From Dokdonella fugitiva (GTDB lineage: Bacteria > Pseudomonadota > Gammaproteobacteria > Xanthomonadales > Rhodanobacteraceae), in the NCBI RefSeq assembly GCF_014138265.1, contig NZ_JACGXL010000008.1, positions 240,271 through 304,270 of the forward strand: a DNA stretch of 64,000 nucleotides. Reading direction: 5' to 3'. Numbering within the stretch: position 1 is the first letter of the stretch; each line of letters begins with the position of its first letter. Below are positions 17,601-27,241 of this stretch, one piece after another. The notes under the pieces were generated by a model. The model was not told the origin of the DNA, did no database searches, and worked only from the letters and a program-made list of their open reading frames with translations. Made by a program: the position numbers and the translations under genes.

Positions 17601-18988
17601 GTGCCGGCGAGGCGGCGGCGCGGCAGGACGGGCTCAGTGGCCGCTGGCGTTCGAGCACGAAGCGCCTGATCCTCGTCTACGGTGCGTTCTTCGTCGCCTG
17701 GACGGTCGTGCTGATCGGCGCGATCCGCTGGCAGACCGCGAACTACCTCGACGGCATCGTCGACAGCATCCTCGAACAACGCCTGCGATACCTGTCGTCG
17801 GTCGAACGCGCGCACCTGCCCGCGCTGCTCGCGGCGACGACCCAGCTCGACCTGCGCGGCCTCATGGCGTCCGGCCTGTTCGACGCGCAAGGGCACTACA
17901 TCGCCGGCGACGTCGACCACCTGCCGGACGGACTCGCGATCGACGGTGTCGTGCACCCGCTGCCCGAAGGCGTGCAGCGCATCAGCGGCGAGCGCGCGGG
18001 ACGCATGCACGCGGTCGCGCTGCGCCTCGGCGACGGCAGCGTGATGCTGCTCGCGCGCGACTACCGCGTCGTCGACCAGGTCGGCGCGATCATCCGCAGC
18101 GGCCTGCTGTGGGCGCTGTCGCTCACGCTCGTGCCCGGCCTGCTCGGCGGCTACCTGCTCAGCCGCGGGCCGCTGCGCCGCGTGCGCGACATCGAGACGG
18201 CGATCCAGCCGGTCATGCGCGGCGACCTCGGCGCGCGCCTGCCGGTGTCGGAGCGCCGCGACGAACTGGACATGCTCGCGGCGATCGTCAATCGCATGCT
18301 CGAACAGATCGAGCGCCTGCTCGGCGAGGTCAAGGGGGTGTCCGACAGCATCGCGCACGACCTGCGCACGCCGCTGACGCGCCTGCGCACGCAGCTGCAC
18401 CGCGTGCAGCAGCTCGGCGGCGACGGCGATCCGCGCAACCAGCTCGTCGAGCGCTGCATCGTCGAGGCGGATGCATTGCTCGACCGCTTCCGCGCGTTGC
18501 TGCGCATCTCCGAGCTCGAGGACATCGGCCGCCGCGCGGGCTTCGGCACGGTCGACGTCGGCGAGACGCTGCGGCGCGTGCACGAGCTGTACGCGCCCCT
18601 CGCGGAAGAGAAGGAGATCGCGTTCGCGCTCGAGGCGGACGCGGTGCCGGCGCTGCGCGCGGACGGCCACCTGCTGTTCGAGGCGATCGGCAACCTCGTC
18701 GACAACGCGATCAAGTTCGCGCCACGCAGCGGCCACGTCGTGCTGCGCGCGGCGAGCGAAGGCGGCCGCGTCGTGATCGACGTCGTCGACGACGGTCGCG
18801 GCATTCCGGTGGACGAACGCGACGCGGTGTTGCACCGGTTCTATCGCAGCGCCGCGTCCGGCGCCGGAGATGCAGTGGGCCACGGGCTCGGCCTGCCGCT
18901 GGTCGCGGCGATCGCGCGCCTGCACGGCTACGAATTCTCGATCGGCGACAACCCGCCGCGCGGCACGCGCATGCGCCTATGGTGCTGA
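17597..18988 (+). CDS. sensor histidine kinase
   Basis: A 463-residue inner-membrane kinase. TM1 about 23-44, periplasmic loop about 45-167, TM2 about 168-188, HAMP about 190-243, HisKA with H254 in DSIAHDLRTPLTRLR, then HATPase with N-box NLVDNAIKF (about 367-375), G1 DDGRG (398-402) and G2 GHGLGL (428-433). All key catalytic residues are present. Partner of the upstream regulator; the signal is unknown. Confidence 0.93.
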   Translation: MSAGEAAARQDGLSGRWRSSTKRLILVYGAFFVAWTVVLIGAIRWQTANYLDGIVDSILEQRLRYLSSVERAHLPALLAATTQLDLRGLMASGLFDAQGHYIAGDVDHLPDGLAIDGVVHPLPEGVQRISGERAGRMHAVALRLGDGSVMLLARDYRVVDQVGAIIRSGLLWALSLTLVPGLLGGYLLSRGPLRRVRDIETAIQPVMRGDLGARLPVSERRDELDMLAAIVNRMLEQIERLLGEVKGVSDSIAHDLRTPLTRLRTQLHRVQQLGGDGDPRNQLVERCIVEADALLDRFRALLRISELEDIGRRAGFGTVDVGETLRRVHELYAPLAEEKEIAFALEADAVPALRADGHLLFEAIGNLVDNAIKFAPRSGHVVLRAASEGGRVVIDVVDDGRGIPVDERDAVLHRFYRSAASGAGDAVGHGLGLPLVAAIARLHGYEFSIGDNPPRGTRMRLWC

Positions 18989-19064
18989 CGACCTCGTAGG
19001 CCGGACGACCGCAGGTCGGCCGGCGCCGTCGAGCCAACGGTCCGCCCGTAACAGCGCGGCCTCT

Positions 19065-19160
19065 TGTGGGAGCGGCGGAAGCCGCGATGCTCCTGCGTCA
19101 AAGGCATCGCGGCTCCCGCCGCTCCCACAGGTAGCGATCGCGCACGGGGTGCGCTCCTGC
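19065..19160. repeat. REP palindrome (family 2) plus family-1 half
   Basis: TGTGGGAGCGGCGGAAGCCG at 19065 is mirrored by its near-perfect complement ending at 19129, forming a long hairpin. A family-1 half-element (GCACGGGGTGCGCTCCTGC) follows at about 19142-19160. It sits between the kinase and the RND genes. Confidence 0.8.
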
Positions 19161-19183
19161 CTTGATCCCTTGCGAGACGGCAA

Positions 19184-19201
19184 CATGAAGATTTCTTCAT
19201 G
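19184..19201. promoter_or_regulatory. 18-bp palindromic candidate operator
   Basis: CATGAAGATTTCTTCATG has perfect 8-bp arms around a TT centre. It ends 10 bases before the -35 box of the RND promoter. Its AT-rich composition stands out from the surrounding sequence, as an operator would. The adjacent response regulator is the obvious candidate to bind it. Confidence 0.5.
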
Positions 19202-19211
19202 CGCGCCGGGG

Positions 19212-19239
19212 TTGGGAACGCGCGGGCGGCACCGATAAT
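19212..19239 (+). promoter_or_regulatory. sigma70-like promoter for RND operon
   Basis: TTGGGA (19212-19217), a 16-bp spacer and GATAAT (19234-19239), with the ATG at 19268 beyond it. Confidence 0.55.
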
Positions 19240-19267
19240 GTGCGGCTGCAGCACCAATGGCCTGACC

Positions 19268-22200
19268 ATGATCGGTATCGTCCGCATTGCGCTTTCGCGC
19301 CCGTACACGTTCGTCGTACTCGCGCTGCTGATCCTCATTACCGGCGTGCTCGCCGGCCTGCGCACGCCGGTCGACATCTTCCCGGACATCCGCATCCCGG
19401 TCATCGGCGTCGCCTGGCAATACACCGGCCTGTCGCCGGACGAGATGTCGGGCCGCATCGTCACGCCGTACCAGCGCGTGCTGACGACGACCGTCAACGA
19501 CATCGAGCACATCGAAGCCAACTCGTACAACGGCTTCGGCATCGTCAAGATCTACTTCCAGCCGAACGTCGACATCCGCACCGCGAACGCGCAGGTGACC
19601 GCGGTATCGCAGACCGTGATCAAGCAGATGCCGGCGGGCACGACGCCGCCGCTGATCCTCAACTACAGCGCGGCGACGGTGCCGATCATCCAGCTCGCGC
19701 TGTCCGGCCAGGGCTTGACCGAGCAGAACCTCGCCGACCTCGGCATGAACACGATCCGCACGCGCCTCGTCACGGTGCCGGGCGCCGCGATCCCGTATCC
19801 GTTCGGCGGCAAGACGCGCCAGGTGCAGATCGACCTCGACCCGGCCGCGCTGCAGGCGCGCGGGCTGTCCGGCCAGGACGTCGCCAACGCGCTCGCCGCG
19901 CAGAACCTCATCACGCCGGTCGGCACGCAGAAGATCGGCGACTTCGAATACAACGTGCTGCTCAACAACGCGCCGAAGGACATCGACGCGCTCAACGACC
20001 TGCCGATCAAGGCGGTCAACGGCACGACCGTGTACATGCGCGACGTCGCGCACGCCCACGACGGCAATCCGCCGCAGACCAACATCGTGCACGTGAACGG
20101 CGGCCGCTCCGTACTCATGTCGGTGCTGAAGAGCGGCGCGATCTCGACCCTCTCGATCATCTCCGGCATCAAGCAGAAGGTCGCGGAGCTCGCGCCGAGC
20201 CTGCCCGAGGGCCTCAAGATCGCCCCGGTCGGCGACCAGTCGCTGTTCGTCAGCGCGGCGATCAGTGGCGTCGCCAAGGAAGGCGTGATCGCGGCGGTGC
20301 TGACCAGCCTCATGATCCTGCTGTTCCTCGGCAGCTGGCGCTCGACCGTGATCATCGCGATCTCGATCCCGCTGTCGGTGCTCGGCGCGATCGCCATGCT
20401 CGCGGCCGCCGGCGAGACGCTCAACATCATGACCCTCGGCGGCCTCGCGCTCGCGGTCGGCATCCTCGTCGACGACGCGACCGTGACGATCGAGAACATC
20501 AACTGGCACCTCGAGCATGGCAAGGACGTCGAAACGGCGATCCTCGACGGCGCCGACCAGATCGTCACGCCCGCGTTCGTCTCGCTGCTGTGCATCTGCA
20601 TCGTGTTCGTGCCGATGTTCTTCCTCGAGGGCGTCGCGCGCTTCCTGTTCGTGCCGATGGCCGAAGCGGTGATGTTCGCGATGACGTGCTCGTTCATCCT
20701 CTCGCGCACGCTCGTGCCGACCATGGCGAAGTACATGCTCAAGCCGCACGCGTCGCACACCGACGGCGCCGACGCGGCGCCGCCGCCGTCGCCGTCGCGC
20801 AATCCCCTCGTGCGCTTCCAGCGCGCGTTCGAGGCGCGCTTCGAGCGCGTGCGCGCGGGCTACCATGGCGTGCTCGAACTCGCGCTCGGCCATCGCCGTG
20901 CGTTCGTGCTCGGCTTCATGGCGTTCGTGCTCGCGTCGTTCGCGTTGCTGCCGTTCCTCGGTCGCAACTTCTTTCCGGCGGTCGACGGCGGGCAGATCCT
21001 CATGCACGTGCGCACCCAGGTCGGCACCCGCGTGGAGGAGACCGCCAACACGTTCGGCCGCATCGAGCAGGCCGTGCGCAGCATCATCCCGCCGGACGAG
21101 CTCGCGGCGATGGCCGACAACATCGGCATGCCGATCAGCAGCATCAACATGACCTACAACAACACCGGCCTGATCGGTTCGCAGGACGGCGACATCCAGA
21201 TCGCGCTCAAGGAAGGCCACGCGCCGACCGAGGAGTACGTCCGGCGCATGCGCGAGGAACTGCCGCGCCGTTTCCCGGGCGCGACGTTCTCGTTCCTGCC
21301 GGCCGACATCGTCAGCCAGATCCTCAACTTCGGCGCGCCGGCGCCGATCGACCTGCAGATCCGCGGCCCGCGCGTCGCCGAGAACTTCGCCTACGCGCAG
21401 AAGCTGCTCGCACAGGTGCGCCACGTGCCCGGCGTCGTCGACGCGCGCATCCAGCAGTCGCTCGCGAGCCCCGGCTTCAAGGTCGACGTCGACCGCAGCC
21501 GCGCGCAGTACGCGGGCGTGACCGAGCGCGACGTCACCAACAGCATGGTCGTCAACCTCGCCGGTTCCAGCCAGGTCGCGCCGACGTTCTGGCTCAACCC
21601 GCAGAACGGCGTGTCCTACTCGATCGTGATGCAGACGCCGCAGTACGCGGTCGATTCGCTCGCCGACCTGCGCAACCTGCCGGTGACGCCGTCGTCGGGC
21701 GGCTCGCCGCAGGTGCTCGGCGGCATCGCCGACATCGACCGCACGACCTCGAGCGCGGTCGTTTCGCAGTACGACATCCAGTCGATGGTGCAGGTCTACG
21801 CGACTACCCAGGGGCGCGACCTCGGCGCGGTCGCCGCGGACCTGCAGAAGATCATCGACGCGACCAAGGCCGACCTGCCGAAGGCCGCGAGCGTGTCGAT
21901 GCTCGGCCAGGTGAAGACGATGAACAGCGCGTTCTCCGGCCTGTCGTTCGGCCTGCTCGGTGCGATCGTGCTGATCTACCTGCTCATCGTCGTCAACTTC
22001 CAGTCGTGGAGCGATCCGTTCGTGATCATCACGGCGCTGCCGGCCGCGCTCGCCGGCATCGTCTGGATGCTGTTCGCGACGCACACGACCCTGTCCGTGC
22101 CCGCATTGACCGGCGCGATCATGTGCATGGGCGTCGCGACCGCGAACAGCGTGCTGGTGATCAGTTTCGCGCGCGAGAAACTCGACGAGCTCGGCGACGC

Positions 22201-22471
22201 GACCGCCGCCGCGCTCGAGGCCGGCTTCGTGCGCTTCCGCCCCGTGCTGATGACCGCGCTCGCGATGGTCATCGGCATGGCGCCGATGGCGCTCGGCCTC
22301 GGCGAAGGCGGCGAGCAGAACGCGCCGCTCGGCCGCGCGGTGATCGGCGGCCTCGTGTTCGCGACGATCGCGACCCTGCTGTTCGTGCCGGTCGTCTTCA
22401 GCATCATCCATTCGCGCCACGGCAAGAAGGCCGCGACGCCCGTCATCGGAGCTCCCCATGTCGCCGTCTGA
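19268..22471 (+). CDS. RND efflux permease
   Basis: A 1067-residue inner-membrane RND transporter (AcrB-like superfamily). It begins with the family-typical cytoplasmic/TM1 start IGIVRIALSRPYTF, has PDIRIPVIGVAW in the porter domain, and in TM4 the paired aspartates of AVGILVDDATVTIENI that drive proton coupling. Length is normal (about 1030-1070). The ATG at 19268 is chosen by homology to family starts. It overlaps the adaptor gene by 14 bp. No outer-membrane component is encoded nearby, so it presumably uses one from elsewhere. The substrate is unknown. Confidence 0.93.
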   Translation: MIGIVRIALSRPYTFVVLALLILITGVLAGLRTPVDIFPDIRIPVIGVAWQYTGLSPDEMSGRIVTPYQRVLTTTVNDIEHIEANSYNGFGIVKIYFQPNVDIRTANAQVTAVSQTVIKQMPAGTTPPLILNYSAATVPIIQLALSGQGLTEQNLADLGMNTIRTRLVTVPGAAIPYPFGGKTRQVQIDLDPAALQARGLSGQDVANALAAQNLITPVGTQKIGDFEYNVLLNNAPKDIDALNDLPIKAVNGTTVYMRDVAHAHDGNPPQTNIVHVNGGRSVLMSVLKSGAISTLSIISGIKQKVAELAPSLPEGLKIAPVGDQSLFVSAAISGVAKEGVIAAVLTSLMILLFLGSWRSTVIIAISIPLSVLGAIAMLAAAGETLNIMTLGGLALAVGILVDDATVTIENINWHLEHGKDVETAILDGADQIVTPAFVSLLCICIVFVPMFFLEGVARFLFVPMAEAVMFAMTCSFILSRTLVPTMAKYMLKPHASHTDGADAAPPPSPSRNPLVRFQRAFEARFERVRAGYHGVLELALGHRRAFVLGFMAFVLASFALLPFLGRNFFPAVDGGQILMHVRTQVGTRVEETANTFGRIEQAVRSIIPPDELAAMADNIGMPISSINMTYNNTGLIGSQDGDIQIALKEGHAPTEEYVRRMREELPRRFPGATFSFLPADIVSQILNFGAPAPIDLQIRGPRVAENFAYAQKLLAQVRHVPGVVDARIQQSLASPGFKVDVDRSRAQYAGVTERDVTNSMVVNLAGSSQVAPTFWLNPQNGVSYSIVMQTPQYAVDSLADLRNLPVTPSSGGSPQVLGGIADIDRTTSSAVVSQYDIQSMVQVYATTQGRDLGAVAADLQKIIDATKADLPKAASVSMLGQVKTMNSAFSGLSFGLLGAIVLIYLLIVVNFQSWSDPFVIITALPAALAGIVWMLFATHTTLSVPALTGAIMCMGVATANSVLVISFAREKLDELGDATAAALEAGFVRFRPVLMTALAMVIGMAPMALGLGEGGEQNAPLGRAVIGGLVFATIATLLFVPVVFSIIHSRHGKKAATPVIGAPHVAV

Positions 22472-23633
22472 AACCCATAGCACGAAGCGCGGCCTGCGCA
22501 TCGCCGGCGTCGTCGGCGCGGTCGTCGCGATCGCCATCGTCGCCACCGGCGTTCTCGCGCGCAGCCGCGGCGACACGAAGCTGCGCGAATGGACCGAAGC
22601 GCAGGCGATCCCGACCGTCGCGGTCGCGGCGCCGGCCGCGAGCGGCGACGGCGACGAGCTGAAGCTGCCGGGTCGGCTCGAGGCGTACGCGCGCGCGCCG
22701 CTGTACGCGCGCACGAGCGGTTACCTCAAGAGCTGGACCGCCGACATCGGCACGCCGGTCAAGGCCGGCCAGCTGCTCGCCGAGATCGAGACACCCGACC
22801 TCGACCAGCAGCTGCAGCAGGCGCGCGCCGACCTCGCCACCGCGCAGGCGAACGAGAAGCTCGCCGGCATCACCGCCGAGCGCTGGCAGAAGATCCTGCA
22901 GTCGAACGCAGTGTCGAAACAGGACGTCGACGAGAAGACCGGCGATCTCGCCGCCAAGCGCGCGCTGGTCGCCTCGGCGAAGGCGAACGTCGACCGCTAC
23001 GTCGCGATGAAGGGCTTCACGCGCATCGTCGCGCCGTTCGACGGCATCGTCACCGCGCGCAACACCGACGTCGGCGCGCTCGTCAACGCGGGCAGCGCGG
23101 CGGGACAGGAGCTGTTCGTCGTCTCCGACACGCGCAAGCTGCGCGTCTACGTGAACGTGCCGCAGAACTCCGTGCCCGACGTGCCGTCCGGTACGAAGGC
23201 GACCCTGACCGTGCCGGAGCACGCGGACAAGAGCTACACCGCGACCGTCGAGGCGTCCGCGCAGTCGGTCAATGCGCAGTCCGGCACGACCCTCATGCAG
23301 CTCGCGGTCGACAACAGCGCCGGGGAACTGTTGCCGGGTGCCTACGCCAACGTGAGCCTCGCGCTGCCGCACGATGCGCTCGCGCTGAGCGTGCCCGCGA
23401 GCGCGCTGATCTTCGACGCGGCGGGCCTGCGCGTCGCCACCGTCGGCGCCGACAACCGCGTCGTGATGAAGCCGGTCACGATCGCGCGCGACTACGGCAA
23501 GACGATCCAGATCGGTTCCGGCCTCGACGCGAACGACCGCGTGATCCAGAACCCGCCCGACGGCGTCGTGGCGGGCAGCGAGGTGCGCATCGCCGGCAGC
23601 GCGGCGCCGGCAGCGCCGGCGGCGAAAGGGTAG
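22458..23633 (+). CDS. RND periplasmic adaptor (membrane fusion protein)
   Basis: A 391-residue adaptor. It has an N-terminal membrane anchor (about 13-35), a lipoyl half-motif (TSGYLKSWTADIGTPVKAGQ near 89-108), an alpha-hairpin coiled coil (about 110-185), the second lipoyl half (RIVAPFDGIVTARNTDVG) and beta-barrel and membrane-proximal domains. GGAG precedes ATG 22458, inside the end of the permease gene. It works with the upstream permease. Confidence 0.92.
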   Translation: MSPSETHSTKRGLRIAGVVGAVVAIAIVATGVLARSRGDTKLREWTEAQAIPTVAVAAPAASGDGDELKLPGRLEAYARAPLYARTSGYLKSWTADIGTPVKAGQLLAEIETPDLDQQLQQARADLATAQANEKLAGITAERWQKILQSNAVSKQDVDEKTGDLAAKRALVASAKANVDRYVAMKGFTRIVAPFDGIVTARNTDVGALVNAGSAAGQELFVVSDTRKLRVYVNVPQNSVPDVPSGTKATLTVPEHADKSYTATVEASAQSVNAQSGTTLMQLAVDNSAGELLPGAYANVSLALPHDALALSVPASALIFDAAGLRVATVGADNRVVMKPVTIARDYGKTIQIGSGLDANDRVIQNPPDGVVAGSEVRIAGSAAPAAPAAKG

Positions 23634-23640
23634 TCGCGGA

Positions 23641-24960
23641 TCACTCTGCCGTGTCGAGCCCGTCGCGGAACAGGCCGTCGCCGTCGCGCCAGGCGCCCGC
23701 GTAGAGCGCGAGGTCGCCGCTCGTGCCGTAGGCGCCGGCGAGCAGAAGGCGATCGTGTGCGAGCAGCACCGTCCCGAACGACAGGCCACCGATCGACTGC
23801 AGCAGGGTTTGTTTGCCGCCACCCGGGAACGTCGTGTCGAGCGCGCCGTTCGGCAGCAGGCGCGCGACATGCACCGCGGATGCTTCCGACGTCGCACGCG
23901 CGATCACGATCTTGCCGTCCGCACCGAGTGCCGCGTGCAGGTCCGGGAAGCCGAGGCCGTTTTCCTCGCCACCGAAATCGACGACGCGAATGCCCGCATC
24001 GCCGAATCCGGCATCGAGCGCGCCGGTCGATGTGAGCTTGAACGCGGTGACGCGGCCTTTCGCCGAGCTGCCGCCCGGAGTCGAACTGCTGTTGCCGATC
24101 GCGACGACGCCGCCGTCGCGCGTCGGCAGCAGGCGCTGCACGGTCGAGTTCTCGTCGACCGGTACGACGGTCGTACCGCCTTCGCCGAAGGTCGCATCGA
24201 GGTCGCCGTTGGCGAGGCGCCGCTGCACCGCCATCGTCAGCGTGTTCGTGTTCGCACTGCCGCCGAGCAGGATGCGGCCCTGTGCGTCGAACGCGAGCGC
24301 GAGCGGCGAATAGCAGCATGGAGTGGACAGCGTGAGCACGCCGCCGTCACCGAAGCCGGCGTCAGGCATGCCGTTGTCGGCGAGCCGGACGAGCTTGCTC
24401 GACGGCACCGTGCCGACCAGCGCCCAGGTCCGGGATTCGGCGTCGCTCGCGAGTGCGTAGACGAGGTTGTTGCCGCTGCCGTTGCCGAGCGCGAAGTGCA
24501 CGCGGCCGCTGTCGCCGAACGCGGGATCGGGCGCGCCGTTCGCGAGCAGGCGCACGATGCCGGTGTCGTTGCCGCTGCCGATGCGCCCGGCGACGACGGT
24601 CTTGCCGCCCGGCGCCGTGGCGATCACTTCCGCATAAGCGGGATAGTCGGCCGCACCCTCGCTGAAATCGACTCGCGCGACGCCCGCGTCGCCGTAGCCG
24701 CCGTCGACCGCTCCGTCGGTGCTGAAGCGCGTGACGACGTAGTGCGTCGCGCGACTGCCGCTGCTCGCGCCTTCGGTCGACGCGACGAGCACGCCGCCGT
24801 CGGCATCGAGCGCGGCATCGGCGCTCACGACGTAGAACGGCGACGTGACGATGCGCGTGGCGAGGCCTCCGCCGGCGAAGCTGGCATCCGGGTCGCCATC
24901 GGCAGCAATCGCCGTGGCCGAGGCAAATAGAATGGAGGAGACGAACCATCGAAGCGACAT
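23641..24960 (-). CDS. secreted delta-60-repeat protein with LFRDGLD tail
   Basis: A 439-residue protein: signal peptide (1-19), seven delta-60 repeats (for example NGALDTTFPGGG) and the C-terminal LFRDGLDTAE, the most diverged of the IFxDGFE-like tails in the window. The ATG at 24960 follows GAGGTTTCC. It is convergent with the RND adaptor gene, with only 7 bp between stops and no terminator visible. Confidence 0.85.
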   Translation of the reverse strand: MSLRWFVSSILFASATAIAADGDPDASFAGGGLATRIVTSPFYVVSADAALDADGGVLVASTEGASSGSRATHYVVTRFSTDGAVDGGYGDAGVARVDFSEGAADYPAYAEVIATAPGGKTVVAGRIGSGNDTGIVRLLANGAPDPAFGDSGRVHFALGNGSGNNLVYALASDAESRTWALVGTVPSSKLVRLADNGMPDAGFGDGGVLTLSTPCCYSPLALAFDAQGRILLGGSANTNTLTMAVQRRLANGDLDATFGEGGTTVVPVDENSTVQRLLPTRDGGVVAIGNSSSTPGGSSAKGRVTAFKLTSTGALDAGFGDAGIRVVDFGGEENGLGFPDLHAALGADGKIVIARATSEASAVHVARLLPNGALDTTFPGGGKQTLLQSIGGLSFGTVLLAHDRLLLAGAYGTSGDLALYAGAWRDGDGLFRDGLDTAE

Positions 24961-25090
24961 GGAAACCTCACGGAGGCGGTGCATGTCGATTCATACGTTC
25001 GATCGCGAAGAAAGCTATCGCGCCCGCTGGCATGCAGGCGGCGTCGCGGGCCGGGTTCGTCGAAAGGGGCGACGCAGACCGGCGTGCGCG

Positions 25091-26440
25091 TCACGCCGTG
25101 CGCGTGCGCAGGCGCCGCAGGATCTCCTCGCGCGCCTCGCGCAGGATCGAATCGCGGTCGAGGCTGGCGACGATGTCGGCGACGACGCGCTTGGGGCCGA
25201 GCTCGCCCCACGACTTGCCGGCGACGAGGTACCTCTCCGCGGCGCGGCCGACGAGTTCGGTCGCATACCAGGCGAGCGCGCCCTGCGCGCCCGCGGTGAC
25301 GACCGTGGAGACGCCGGCGCTGAGGCCCTTCAGGGCCGAGGCAACGAGGTGCACGCCCCAGATCGCGCCCATGAGCGCGGCGAGTTGCGCGGTGATCACC
25401 GCGATCAGCGTGCCGGCCTCGGTCTTCGTGAGCGGCAGGCCGTAGACGCGGCCGAGGTGCATGACGAGCGCGGCGTCGAGCGCGCCCGCAGCGAGCAGGT
25501 CGGCGACAGGGATCGGGTTCAAGGCGACCGCGAGCGCCTTCGCGACGCAGTACTGGCGGATCACCGTCGCCGCGAGTTCGCGCCGTGCCTCGGCGATGCG
25601 CGCGCCGACCTGGTCGGCGACGCGGCCGGCGAACAGGCTCGCGTTGAGCGCGGCGAGCGTGCGTCCTTCGCGTTCGAGCACGGCGAGCAGGCGCGTGCGC
25701 AGCGCGGCGAGATCGGGTGGCTGCTCGACGAGTTCGGCCTGCTCGCTGCCGTCGGCGGCGACGCGCACGCGCTTCTGCGCGGCCGGTTGCGCCGCGATCG
25801 CGACGACGTCGTCGGTGCGCACGAGCCCGGCCGCGCGTTCGCGCAGGCGTTCGAGCAGGCGTTCGCGTTCGTCTTCGCCGTAGCGGTCGGCCTTGTTGAG
25901 CGCGAGCAGCAGCGGCCGTTCGGTGCGCGCGAGCGTCGCCAGCGCGTCGCGTTCGCGCTGCGTCATGTCGCCGTCGACGACGAACACGACGAGGTCGCTG
26001 ACGCCGGCGACGTCGTAGGCGAGGCGTTCGCGCGCCTCGCCGTCGAGTTCGTCGATGCCCGGCGTGTCGATGAGGTGCACGCCGCCGCCGGCGACTTCCT
26101 GCCAGCGCCGCTGGCCCGCCTCGCGCGTCGTGCCGTGCAGCACGCCGACCGTGAACGCATCCTCGCCGAGCAGCGCGTTGGCGAGGGCGGACTTGCCGAC
26201 GCTGACGCGGCCGAACACGGCGATGTGCAGCTCGCCGCGTTCGAGCTTGCCGAGCATCGATTCGAGACGCGCGAAGTCCGCGGCGAGCCCGCTGCGTACC
26301 GCCGTGGGAATCTGCGGATCGTCGAGCAGCGCGCGCAGGCTCTGCGCCGCCTGGTCACTGTGCGCGCCGCCGTCGTCCGTGCGCGCGGGTTCGCGCGCGA
26401 AGCGCGATCGCAGGCGCTGCCAGATCGACGTGGGTTTCAT
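25091..26440 (-). CDS. Era-like GTPase with DUF697 domain
   Basis: A 449-residue protein. The G domain has G1 GRVSVGKS (77-84), the HGTTRE switch (102-107), G3 DTPG (125-128) and G4 NKAD (182-185). The C-terminal half (about 290-440) is a hydrophobic DUF697-type domain (NPIPVADLLAAGALD), which associates with membranes. Family members are linked to envelope or stress functions, but the exact role is not known. The ATG at 26440 begins just before the basic MKPTSIWQRLRSRF and has no strong ribosome-binding site. A related protein is encoded at 28784-30277. Confidence 0.85.
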   Translation of the reverse strand: MKPTSIWQRLRSRFAREPARTDDGGAHSDQAAQSLRALLDDPQIPTAVRSGLAADFARLESMLGKLERGELHIAVFGRVSVGKSALANALLGEDAFTVGVLHGTTREAGQRRWQEVAGGGVHLIDTPGIDELDGEARERLAYDVAGVSDLVVFVVDGDMTQRERDALATLARTERPLLLALNKADRYGEDERERLLERLRERAAGLVRTDDVVAIAAQPAAQKRVRVAADGSEQAELVEQPPDLAALRTRLLAVLEREGRTLAALNASLFAGRVADQVGARIAEARRELAATVIRQYCVAKALAVALNPIPVADLLAAGALDAALVMHLGRVYGLPLTKTEAGTLIAVITAQLAALMGAIWGVHLVASALKGLSAGVSTVVTAGAQGALAWYATELVGRAAERYLVAGKSWGELGPKRVVADIVASLDRDSILREAREEILRRLRTRTA

Positions 26441-26465
26441 GGACGGATTATTTGGGGCAAAAGCA

Positions 26466-26654
26466 GTTTCACGAAGGACACGAAAAAGAGCGCACGAAGG
26501 ACACGAGAAAAGCACTTGTTACAAAGCAATACCACCGCGCGCGCTCATCGAGGGGATCGCGCACGACCGTCGCGCTGATCGGACCCGCGGCCGCCTCTTC
26601 AATTCTTGGTTCGATCTTCGCTCTACTTCGTGTCCTTCGTGTCCTTCGTGTTTC
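26466..26654. repeat. large hairpin of ACACGAAGG-type units (degenerate copy)
   Basis: The left arm at 26466-26510 carries CACGAAGGACACGA twice with interruptions. The right arm at 26626-26654 reads CTTCGTGTCC repeated and ends GTGTTTC. It is the most decayed of four such elements; see 47743 and 51961. Confidence 0.6.
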
Positions 26655-26675
26655 AATCTTTTGCCTGTCGTGCCT

Positions 26676-27218
26676 TCACTTCGCCGTCAGCACGAGGTGG
26701 CCGTGCACGGACACGTCGGCGCCGACGTCGGTCCAGTCGCTGCCTGCGCCGAGGCCGAAGTCGGCGCGCTTGAGCACGCTGTCGACGTCGAGCGTGGCGG
26801 CGTTGCCGTTCTCGGTGAACACGACCTTGAGCGTGACGGGTTTCGTCTGGTCGCGGATCGTCAGCTTGCCCTGCGCGGTGACGCTGCCGTCGGCAGCCTT
26901 GGCGAACGAGTCGGTGACGAAGTGCGCCTTCGGGAACTTCGACACGGCGAAGAAGTCACTGCCCTTGAGCGAGTCGTCACGCTCGGCGCTGCCGGTGTCG
27001 GCGCTCGCGAGGTCGACCGTGACGTCGAACTTGGCCTTGGAAGGATCGGCCGCGTCGTAGGCGATCGTCGCCTCGAACGTCTTGAACGCGCCGTTGAACG
27101 CTTCCTTCTGGTAGCTGCCCTTGAAGCCGAGCGTGCTCTTCGAGGCGTCGACGTTCCAGTCGCGCGCGAACGCGGCGACCGGCAGCAGCAGGAGGGCGAG
27201 GGGCAGGGTGCGCAGCAT
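26676..27218 (-). CDS. YceI-family periplasmic protein
   Basis: A 180-residue protein with a signal peptide (1-18, ending AAFARD) and a single YceI lipocalin-like domain: WNVDASKSTLGFKGSY near residue 20, DDSLKGSDFFAVSKFPKAHF near 80 and a final ADVSVHGHLVLTAK. YceI proteins bind isoprenoid/quinone-type lipids in the periplasm. The ATG at 27218 follows GGAGAACC. It is last in the YceI-cytochrome b561-YceI operon. Confidence 0.9.
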   Translation of the reverse strand: MLRTLPLALLLLPVAAFARDWNVDASKSTLGFKGSYQKEAFNGAFKTFEATIAYDAADPSKAKFDVTVDLASADTGSAERDDSLKGSDFFAVSKFPKAHFVTDSFAKAADGSVTAQGKLTIRDQTKPVTLKVVFTENGNAATLDVDSVLKRADFGLGAGSDWTDVGADVSVHGHLVLTAK

Positions 27219-27241
27219 GGGGTTCTCCAGCAGTGGACGGG

